Of a stretch of 64,000 nt of DNA, positions 50,192-56,813 are shown piece after piece (within the stretch, counting starts at the first letter, position 1; each line of letters begins with the position of its first letter). The notes beneath the pieces were generated by a model that saw only the letters and a program-made list of their open reading frames with translations, had not been told where the DNA came from and did no database searches. The position numbers were made by a program, and so were the translations under genes. Origin of the DNA: Candidatus Gastranaerophilales bacterium (GTDB lineage: Bacteria > Cyanobacteriota > Vampirovibrionia > Gastranaerophilales > Gastranaerophilaceae); contig CALUVW010000007.1 of assembly GCA_944324315.1 (NCBI GenBank), positions 1 to 64,000 on the forward strand. Reading direction: 5' to 3'.

Positions 50192-51774
50192 TATATATCA
50201 AGATTTTTTAGATCATCTTTGGGAGTTGTAATTTCTCTAATACCGTATAATTTATTAAAACCTTTTAAAACTGCCGGATTTATAATTAATGGCGGACAGT
50301 CTGATAAAAATAGATTTTTAGCACCACTGTTTTTTAAATAAATTATATTTGAAAGTGAATTAACATCACATTTTGTAAGGAAAAAGACTAATTTATCAGA
50401 TGTAATTGAAAATTTTTGTATTATCTTTTGCATTATGTTATACAATTGCGGATAATCATTTCCGATATTTATAGCAAGAACGTTATCTTTATCCGGATTA
50501 TAAGAAAATGTGATTGCAAATGTATCTTGCGGCATTAATTCAAAAAATTTTTCAAAATAGTCCTTTTGTTTTAATGATAAATTTGAAAAGCCAATTATAA
50601 AGACTTTCTTATAGTCGCCAGAAAATATGTCATCAAGTTTTTCATTGAGAACATCAGGATTATAACCAACAATTTCCGAATTTCGCTCCTGTCCTTTTGC
50701 AAAACCTTTTGCCTGTATTGCAGAATCAATAAGCGGTTGAAAATTATCATTTTCAATTTTCACGACGCCTTGAGGAGAAATTTCGTCAGTTGTAAATAAT
50801 CTGCCGCGATATAAATATTCAATATTTTGTGCTTCGTTTTTTGTCAAAAGAATTGCACCTGGAAAAGTTGCAAAATCAAGAATTGTTGTTAAAACGCCGC
50901 TCCCGTATTGACCTTTTAGATTTTTATATTTAGAAAAATATTCAAAAGCATGCGCAATTAGTAAATAACCGTTTGTATAGACGTCAATATCTTTTCCTTC
51001 AAGAAAATTTAGTAATTTATCAAGATCATTAAGATTTGAACCTGAGACAAGTATTGCTTTGTGAGGTCGTGTTGAAAATGAAACTTCCGTTTCTTTTATA
51101 TTTCCAAAATGTTGGTTTTGTAAATAGTATAACTGTTTTAAAAGTTCAACGTCACATTCAGCTAAAATGCCTATTTGTTCTTTTAATTCCTGAGAATTTA
51201 TCCTTTTTGAATTAAAAATATCAAGTGCAGTGAATAACGTATTAGTTATTTTCTCATTGTCAACTCCATAATCATAAAGATTAATCAGACTCACACAAAC
51301 ACTTTTAGCAACTGATGAAAGAATTTCCAAAAGAAACTTTTCATTTTTATTTACTTTATTATATTTTGAAAGAAATTCTTTATTCCCTCTTTTAAGGATA
51401 GAAGAGAGATTAGTTCTGGGAGAAAATTTGATTATATTTTTTAGAAACCTGCATGATAAATTATTATCTTTGCAGTATTTATGGTACTCATTTTTGACCT
51501 TTATTAAATTATTATATTCCTTTGAAAACGCATTTAAAACCTGTGCTTCCGATAAATCTTTTGCAGCATCAATAAGAGCAATCTCTGATATAATCTGATG
51601 CTCTATTTCTTCAAATCTTATATCAGCATCTCTAAGCCTAACAATATAAAAAATAATTTGTCTGAGCAGTGTAAACATAACTTCACGCATAGATGACACG
51701 CTAGGAGAAACAGAACATGCCCCGCGTGAAATACAATCATTATATTCAAAGTTTATCGAAGAATTATAAAACAT
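50188..51774 (-). CDS. degenerate hybrid-cluster-protein (HCP/prismane) homologue lacking cluster ligands
   Basis: The 528-residue protein aligns end to end with hybrid cluster proteins. The N-terminus MFYNSSINFEYNDCISRGAC corresponds to the MFC-x2-C...C...GxCGK motif but keeps only the last two of four cysteines. The core ILVSGSNLNDLDKLL, IDVYTNGYLLIAHAF, GQYGSGV, FPGAILLTKNE, LFTTDEISPQGVV is unmistakable. By my alignment with the Desulfovibrio enzyme, every hybrid-cluster ligand is changed: His244 to Asn, Glu268 to Asp, Cys312 to Glu, Cys406 to Ser, Cys434 to Tyr, Cys459 to Asp, Glu494 to Asp. It should therefore not hold the 4Fe-2O-2S cluster. It lies 2 bp after a glutaredoxin gene. Confidence 0.75.
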   Translation of the reverse strand: MFYNSSINFEYNDCISRGACSVSPSVSSMREVMFTLLRQIIFYIVRLRDADIRFEEIEHQIISEIALIDAAKDLSEAQVLNAFSKEYNNLIKVKNEYHKYCKDNNLSCRFLKNIIKFSPRTNLSSILKRGNKEFLSKYNKVNKNEKFLLEILSSVAKSVCVSLINLYDYGVDNEKITNTLFTALDIFNSKRINSQELKEQIGILAECDVELLKQLYYLQNQHFGNIKETEVSFSTRPHKAILVSGSNLNDLDKLLNFLEGKDIDVYTNGYLLIAHAFEYFSKYKNLKGQYGSGVLTTILDFATFPGAILLTKNEAQNIEYLYRGRLFTTDEISPQGVVKIENDNFQPLIDSAIQAKGFAKGQERNSEIVGYNPDVLNEKLDDIFSGDYKKVFIIGFSNLSLKQKDYFEKFFELMPQDTFAITFSYNPDKDNVLAINIGNDYPQLYNIMQKIIQKFSITSDKLVFFLTKCDVNSLSNIIYLKNSGAKNLFLSDCPPLIINPAVLKGFNKLYGIREITTPKDDLKNLDIY

Positions 51775-51776
51775 GG

Positions 51777-52007
51777 CTACACCTTACTTTTTAAATAGTT
51801 AATAATGTCATCAGATTCATACATTTTTGTGTTATTATCATTGTCAACTAAAAATGGTACCTGAATTTTACCACCGAGACTTTCCAGTTCATCTCTATTT
51901 TCGGGATTACTAACATCTTTTTTATTAAATTTAATATCATAATTTTTGCAAAAATCTAACACTTTACGACAATAAGGACAAGTCTCCGATATATATAAAT
52001 CAATCAT
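51777..52007 (-). CDS. glutaredoxin-like protein (CPYC)
   Basis: A 76-residue single-domain glutaredoxin/NrdH-type protein with the dithiol active site TCPYCRKVLDF (residues 9-19), the cis-proline loop KIQVPFLVD and the C-terminal YESDDIINYLKSK. It should reduce disulfides or glutathionylated/nitrosylated thiols in the cytoplasm. AGGAG precedes the ATG. It is the first gene of a two-gene unit with the degenerate HCP homologue (2-bp gap), so the two products probably act together. Confidence 0.9.
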   Translation of the reverse strand: MIDLYISETCPYCRKVLDFCKNYDIKFNKKDVSNPENRDELESLGGKIQVPFLVDNDNNTKMYESDDIINYLKSKV

Positions 52008-52128
52008 AAATAATCTTTCTCCTTTCGTTTATATTTTATAAAGCTTCATAATAAATATAAATCGCCATACTATACAATAAAAAATTGCACAATTGCATAA
52101 CAATTGTTTTTATAATAAACTTTGAAAT

Positions 52129-53238
52129 ATGAAAAATATATTATTTATATTCGGTACGAGACCAGAAGTTATAAAATTAGCACCTGTAATATTAGAATTA
52201 AAAAAATATCCTGATAAATATAATGTTATAGTATGTAATACAGAACAACAAAAAGAACTTTCGAATCAGACTCTTGAGTATTTCGGCTTAAAAGCTGATA
52301 TAAACCTTGATTGTATGCGCCCTAACCAGTCTTTATTAGAGGTTCAGACAAGAATTTTATCTGCATTAGATAAAGTTTTCAATGAACACGCGATTGACGC
52401 TTCAATTGTTCAGGGAGATACGATGACTGTACTTTGCGGAGCATTAGCAAGTTTTTACAAAAAAATACCTGTATATCATGTTGAAGCTGGTTTACGCTCT
52501 TATGATATTTACGAACCATTTCCGGAAGAAATTATGCGTCAAATGACATCTAGAGTTGCACAGTTAAACTTCGCTCCCACAGAAAAAAACAGACAGGCGC
52601 TTTTAAAAGAAAATATCTCAGACGACAAAATTTTTGTTGTAGGTAATACTGTTATTGATGCGTTATTCTGTTTATCCCGCGAAACTTTAGAAAATGCAGC
52701 ACAATATTTTAAAGAAAATAATATTGATATCAATGAAAAATTAGTGTTGATAACCGCACATAGACGCGAAAACCATGGTGAAAGAATTAATAAAATTCTT
52801 GACGCTATAGAATATCTGGTAAAAAAATACAATGATCACACGTTTGTAATTCCTGTTCACCCTAACCCTAATGTTAAAAACAAAATATATGACAGATTAG
52901 AAAAATACTTAAATGTTAAGCTTCTTAAACCGTTAGATTATCCATATCTTGTTTATCTGATGAAGAATGCGAAATTAATTCTGACTGATTCAGGCGGCAT
53001 TCAAGAAGAAGCTCCGTCTTTTGGCTGCCCGACACTTGTTATGCGTTATGAAACCGAACGACAGGAAGGAATTGATGCGGGAGTTTCGGTACTTGTCGGC
53101 GCTGACACTGAAAAAATAATTTCACAAAGTGAAAGCATTCTTTCAAAAACAAGAGAAGAAACAAGATTGAAAGCTCAAAATCCCTATGGGGACGGCACTT
53201 CTGCAAAAAAAATAGAAGAAATAATTAGGCAATCATAA
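52129..53238 (+). CDS. wecB: UDP-N-acetylglucosamine 2-epimerase (non-hydrolysing)
   Basis: WecB converts UDP-GlcNAc to UDP-ManNAc for surface polysaccharide synthesis. The 369-residue protein has IFGTRPEVIKLAPVILEL, VQGDTMTVLCGALASFY, HVEAGLRSYDIYEPFPEE, ITAHRRENHGERI and LTDSGGIQEEAPSFG, all diagnostic. TATAAT lies 12 bp before the ATG and there is no Shine-Dalgarno sequence, so the leader is very short. A bidirectional terminator follows. Confidence 0.96.
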   Translation: MKNILFIFGTRPEVIKLAPVILELKKYPDKYNVIVCNTEQQKELSNQTLEYFGLKADINLDCMRPNQSLLEVQTRILSALDKVFNEHAIDASIVQGDTMTVLCGALASFYKKIPVYHVEAGLRSYDIYEPFPEEIMRQMTSRVAQLNFAPTEKNRQALLKENISDDKIFVVGNTVIDALFCLSRETLENAAQYFKENNIDINEKLVLITAHRRENHGERINKILDAIEYLVKKYNDHTFVIPVHPNPNVKNKIYDRLEKYLNVKLLKPLDYPYLVYLMKNAKLILTDSGGIQEEAPSFGCPTLVMRYETERQEGIDAGVSVLVGADTEKIISQSESILSKTREETRLKAQNPYGDGTSAKKIEEIIRQS

Positions 53239-53263
53239 AAAAACGACTTAACGTCGTTTTTTT
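53237..53263. terminator. bidirectional terminator after wecB
   Basis: An 11-bp stem AAAAAAACGAC/GTCGTTTTTTT with a 5-nt loop, overlapping both convergent stop codons. Confidence 0.85.
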
Positions 53264-53903
53264 ATATTTTAGATGACATTCTGTTTTCGTAGCTTCTAAT
53301 TGTTTCACCTTTTAGAACATGCTTTGAATAAGCTTTTAGTCTGTAATTAATGCTGGGGAGAGTTTTTACTTCTTTTTGAAAAGTTTTGTACATAGCCTTT
53401 TCTCGTTCTTTAATCAATTCATTTTTATCTGGCAGTTTTAATACTGACTGAGAATTTCTTGCTGAACGCATAGCTATAAGAAGTAAGACTATTGATATAA
53501 TACTCCAGACAGCTCTTTTTTCGCTTATTCCAGTTTTTAATACAAGAGGGGCAGAATTAGGGGTGTCAAAAATGATATTTGCTTTTGCGATATCCGGAGC
53601 ATCAATATATATTTTTAAGCCGTTTTTACCCTCGTTTTGTATAGTTAGAGCTTCTACTTTAGAAGTATTTTTATAGAGTGTACTAATATCAGGAGATTGC
53701 ATTATCCCTTTTAAATTTAATATGATTTTATCAGGAGATTCAATTTCTTTTTTTATTTTTGCAACATCATCTGAGCGCAATACAATTGATACAGCATCAT
53801 CACTATTCTCTATAATAACAGAATTAAGGTAATTATCAGCTGCAAAAACCTTAACACCTCCCAATAATATTAATGTAAAAATTAATATAAATTTTTTCAA
53901 CAT
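53262..53903 (-). CDS. exported AMIN-like domain protein with membrane anchor
   Basis: This 213-residue protein has a signal peptide (residues 1-21, ending VFAAD) and a beta-rich domain resembling AMIN (VSIVLRSDDVAKIKKEI, PDKIILNLKGI). A membrane helix (about residues 132-150) and a basic cytoplasmic tail follow. AMIN domains target proteins to peptidoglycan or secretin complexes, so a role in envelope or pilus assembly is plausible. It is a weak match and alone in its transcription unit. GAGGA precedes the ATG. Confidence 0.6.
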   Translation of the reverse strand: MLKKFILIFTLILLGGVKVFAADNYLNSVIIENSDDAVSIVLRSDDVAKIKKEIESPDKIILNLKGIMQSPDISTLYKNTSKVEALTIQNEGKNGLKIYIDAPDIAKANIIFDTPNSAPLVLKTGISEKRAVWSIISIVLLLIAMRSARNSQSVLKLPDKNELIKEREKAMYKTFQKEVKTLPSINYRLKAYSKHVLKGETIRSYENRMSSKI

Positions 53904-54090
53904 ATCCTAAGTCCTCTACATTTATACATTACTTTATTGTTTGTAAATATGCATCAATCAAGCGGTTTAAAGTAATAAGCCAAAAGATTGATAAATATAT
54001 TAACAAATGTAACAAAAGAAACACATGCTGAAATAACATAATAACAGAATTTTTTATATATATGTAAGCACGAGCACAAGGAGTTTGAGA

Positions 54091-54462
54091 ATGAATAGTA
54101 TTTTAGCTAAATCATCTGAAACAAGAGCAAATAACATACAAAATACAAAACCGGCTGAAACAATAGAAACAGCAGGCTCGCTGGCAAGCAATCAATTTCA
54201 TAGTCTTTTCGAAACAAATGTCTATGATGTGTTTACTACTAATAATCCCTTTTCCGTAGATTATTCTCAATATTCAGATTCCGGGGAATCAGTTGCATAT
54301 ACTGGAGGCTTTTTAAGCAGTTTTTCAAATGCAGTATCGACACTTTCAACAAGTTCGGGATTTTCATCAGGGGCATCATTTGCAGGAGGCTCTTGCGGAG
54401 GTTTTGCCGGCAGCAGCAGCTGCAGCACATCTTCAGGCGGCGGATTTTCTTCGGTATGTTAA
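54091..54462 (+). CDS. small protein with Gly/Ser/Cys-rich C-terminal tail
   Basis: This 123-residue protein begins MNSILAKSSETRANN. Its last 35 residues consist almost only of G, S, A, F, T and C, including GGSCGGFAGSSSC and the C-terminal VC. No signal peptide or membrane helix is seen. The ATG at 54091, with AAGGAG upstream, is preferred to a TTG two codons earlier. The tail is reminiscent in composition of azole-modified microcin precursors, but no modification enzyme lies nearby. An intrinsic terminator follows. Function unknown. Confidence 0.65.
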   Translation: MNSILAKSSETRANNIQNTKPAETIETAGSLASNQFHSLFETNVYDVFTTNNPFSVDYSQYSDSGESVAYTGGFLSSFSNAVSTLSTSSGFSSGASFAGGSCGGFAGSSSCSTSSGGGFSSVC

Positions 54463-54501
54463 AATATGTTTGAAAATAAAGATAAAAGAAATACATTAAT
54501 T

Positions 54502-54526
54502 GACGGTTTTTAAAACCGTCTTTTTT
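54502..54526 (+). terminator. intrinsic terminator after the Gly/Ser/Cys-tail gene
   Basis: An 8-bp stem GACGGTTT/AAACCGTC followed by T6. Confidence 0.85.
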
Positions 54527-54541
54527 ATTTATTAATTGTAT

Positions 54542-54799
54542 ATGTGTGATAATAAAAAATATTATGTATACATGCTTTTAACTGAAAAAAATACCTATTA
54601 TTGCGGGTATACTGATGATGTTGAAAAAAGATTTAAAACGCATCTTGATGGGAAAGGCGCTAAGTACACGAAAGCAAATAAGCCTGTTAAAATTGTTTAC
54701 ACTATGCAATTTTCAAATAAATCAGATGCGATGAAGTATGAAAACAAATTAAAAAAAATGACTCATTTAGACAAAGCAAAACTTGCCTGCATAAATTAA
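54542..54799 (+). CDS. GIY-YIG nuclease-superfamily protein (YhbQ/UPF0213 type)
   Basis: An 85-residue single-domain protein with YVYMLLTEKNTYYCGYT (the GIY-YIG motif in its YVY...YCG form), RFKTHLDGKGAKYTKANKP and the YENKLKKM Glu. Stand-alone members of this family have weak or unknown nuclease activity on DNA. The ATG at 54542 is favoured over a TTG two codons upstream; the leader after the preceding terminator is very short. Confidence 0.88.
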   Translation: MCDNKKYYVYMLLTEKNTYYCGYTDDVEKRFKTHLDGKGAKYTKANKPVKIVYTMQFSNKSDAMKYENKLKKMTHLDKAKLACIN

Positions 54800-54810
54800 A
54801 GTTTATATTG

Positions 54811-54829
54811 TGCTATAATTCCTTATATG
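54811..54829 (+). promoter_or_regulatory. extended -10 box abutting tatD start (leaderless mRNA candidate)
   Basis: TGCTATAAT ends at 54819 and the ATG begins at 54827; no ribosome binding site fits between them. Confidence 0.5.
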
Positions 54830-55585
54830 ATAGATACGCATACTCACATAAATATGATAGAAGTCACACCTGCTGATGATATTATTAAAAATGCAGGGAA
54901 TTACGGCGTTGATAAATTAATTATACCTGCAGCCTCCACATCAGACTTTGATACAATAATTGAACTTACAAATAAACATGAAAATGTATACGGCATGCTC
55001 GGTATTCACCCGTCAGAAGCTAAAGAATGGACAGATGATATTATTACGCGAATTAAAAAACTTGCTAATAAGAATAAAAAAATTGTAGCAATCGGAGAAA
55101 TTGGACTTGATTATTACTGGGACAAAAGTTTCAATGATCTGCAAAAAGAAATTTTTATTAAACAAATCAAATTAGCTAATGAACTACGCCTGCCGATAGA
55201 TGTCCACGACAGAGATGCGCATAAAGATACTTTTGATATTTTAAAAGAATATAATCGCGGTTCTATTGTAATTATGCACTGTTTTTCAGGCAGTGTAGAA
55301 TTTGCAAAAGAATGCATTAAAGAAGGCTGGTACCTTGGTATAGGAGGTGTAGTTACTTTTAAAAATGCAATTAAAATGAAAGAAGTTGCACGGGCAGTTC
55401 CACTAGAACAGATACTTCTTGAAACAGATGCACCTTACCTTACTCCTGTTCCATACAGAGGCAAAGAAAATCAGCCTGCTTACGTCAAATTTGTTGCGGA
55501 AGAAATTGCCCGAATACGCAATACTACATTTGAGGAAATTGATGAAATTACAACACAAAATGCAAAAAGAGTATTTAATATATGA
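54827..55585 (+). CDS. tatD: TatD-family metal-dependent hydrolase (DNase)
   Basis: This 252-residue TIM-barrel hydrolase has the family metal ligands: the N-terminal DTHTHIN, the Glu in IGEIGLDYYWD, HDRDAHKDT, MHCFSG and LLETDAPYLTPVPYRG. TatD proteins act as 3'-5' exonucleases in DNA repair and turnover, with possible D-aminoacyl-tRNA deacylase activity in some. The last base pairs overlap the next gene (ATGA), so the two form an operon. Confidence 0.94.
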   Translation: MIDTHTHINMIEVTPADDIIKNAGNYGVDKLIIPAASTSDFDTIIELTNKHENVYGMLGIHPSEAKEWTDDIITRIKKLANKNKKIVAIGEIGLDYYWDKSFNDLQKEIFIKQIKLANELRLPIDVHDRDAHKDTFDILKEYNRGSIVIMHCFSGSVEFAKECIKEGWYLGIGGVVTFKNAIKMKEVARAVPLEQILLETDAPYLTPVPYRGKENQPAYVKFVAEEIARIRNTTFEEIDEITTQNAKRVFNI

Positions 55586-56394
55586 AAGAACGTCTTGATA
55601 AATATTTAACTGATTTAGGTTATTTTGAAACAAAGAGCAAGGCCGCAGCAGCCGTTTTGGCAGGGCATGTTAAAATTAACGATGAATATATTACAAAAGC
55701 AGGATATCAAATTAATCCGGAAAAAGAATACGATATTGTTGTTAAAACCATGCCTTATGTTTCCAGAGGAGGTTTTAAATTAAAAAAAGCCCTTGATACA
55801 TTTAATTTTTCGGTAAAAGATAGGATTTGTTTGGATGCAGGGGCATCAACAGGAGGTTTTACTGATTGTCTTTTACAAAACGGAGCGAAATTTGTATATG
55901 CTGCTGATGTAGGCTATGGACAACTTGATTGGAAGATACGTTCTGATAAACGTGTTAAAACAATAGAAAAAACAAATCTGAAAATATGTGCATATTCAGA
56001 TATTTATTCTGAAAATGATACTGTTGCAAATTTGCTAGTAAGTGACTTATCATTTATTTCATTGACAAAAGTTTTGGGAAATCTTAAAACACTGCTTGAT
56101 CCTGATTTTCACGAAATGATTTGTCTTATTAAACCGCAGTTTGAAGCAGGGAAAGATAAAGTAGAAAAAGGCGGAGTAGTCAGAGATAAAAAAGTACATG
56201 CTGAAGTTATCTCTAACGTTATACAGTGCGCAAAAAGTTTAAACTATTCCATTAACGGGCTTACATATTCCTCAGTTAAAGGACCTTCCGGAAATATTGA
56301 ATACCTTGTTTGGCTTTCAACAGTGCAAAGCATATCGGAAAACTTTGATATTTATACAATAGTGAACGAAGCCAATAAAGTACTAAATAATTAA
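55582..56394 (+). CDS. tlyA: TlyA-family rRNA methyltransferase
   Basis: This 270-residue protein has an N-terminal S4 RNA-binding domain (ERLDKYLTDLGYFETKSKAA) and a FtsJ/RrmJ-type SAM methyltransferase domain (CLDAGASTGGFTDCLLQNG, VSDLSFISLT, LIKPQFEAGKDKVEKGGVV). TlyA 2'-O-methylates 16S and/or 23S rRNA cytidines; some relatives were described as haemolysins. It is coupled to tatD through an ATGA overlap, and its stop shares TTAA with the convergent small gene. Confidence 0.94.
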   Translation: MKERLDKYLTDLGYFETKSKAAAAVLAGHVKINDEYITKAGYQINPEKEYDIVVKTMPYVSRGGFKLKKALDTFNFSVKDRICLDAGASTGGFTDCLLQNGAKFVYAADVGYGQLDWKIRSDKRVKTIEKTNLKICAYSDIYSENDTVANLLVSDLSFISLTKVLGNLKTLLDPDFHEMICLIKPQFEAGKDKVEKGGVVRDKKVHAEVISNVIQCAKSLNYSINGLTYSSVKGPSGNIEYLVWLSTVQSISENFDIYTIVNEANKVLNN

Positions 56395-56813
56395 GCTTTA
56401 GGCAAAGAAACAAGCGGTGTAGAACCGTACAGATCAATATACCTGAAAAAGTTTAAAACAACTCCGGGGGGGAAAAAATAATTGTTGTTAGTCGGAGTAA
56501 TTTTTAATTCAGACGTTTTAGAATTAATTTTTACAACAGATGCAAGATATTGCCTCCCGACAGCAGAAAATAATATATAGCCTGTTTTAGATTGAATTTC
56601 CTCTACAGTAAAGTTGTTTGCATTAGCACTTGCAATAGCCATATAAAATAATTTTTCAGGTGTTAATATATAGCTTCTTGTGCATATATTAAAATCGACA
56701 TTTTGCGGCGTAACAAGAGTGCTCAAAGGCAGTTCTGTATCAGCAAAGCAGATTGAAGAATTAAATAATATCAATACAAAAGCAATAAATAAAAATTTTA
56801 CAGTTCTTTCCAT
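56391..56813 (-). CDS. exported hypothetical protein, 140 aa
   Basis: I do not recognise this protein. It has a clear signal peptide (residues 1-24, ICFADTE at the end) and a compact mixed domain with FNICTRSYILTPEKLFYMAI and YILFSAVGRQYLASVVKI. The segment FFPPGVV is encoded across a run of seven C. Its start lies 16 bp inside the end of polA with a GGTG just upstream, so it is translated from the polA transcript. A periplasmic or surface location is expected. Confidence 0.65.
   Translation of the reverse strand: MERTVKFLFIAFVLILFNSSICFADTELPLSTLVTPQNVDFNICTRSYILTPEKLFYMAIASANANNFTVEEIQSKTGYILFSAVGRQYLASVVKINSKTSELKITPTNNNYFFPPGVVLNFFRYIDLYGSTPLVSLPKA

Noticed and set aside
50188-51774. Annotation as hydroxylamine reductase
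   Set aside because: The fold is that of HCP, but the residues that bind the catalytic cluster appear to be missing.
54040-54090. The TATATATATG stretch before the Gly/Ser/Cys-tail gene as a member of the shared regulon
   Set aside because: It lacks both ATATACTT and a GCAATT at the right distance.
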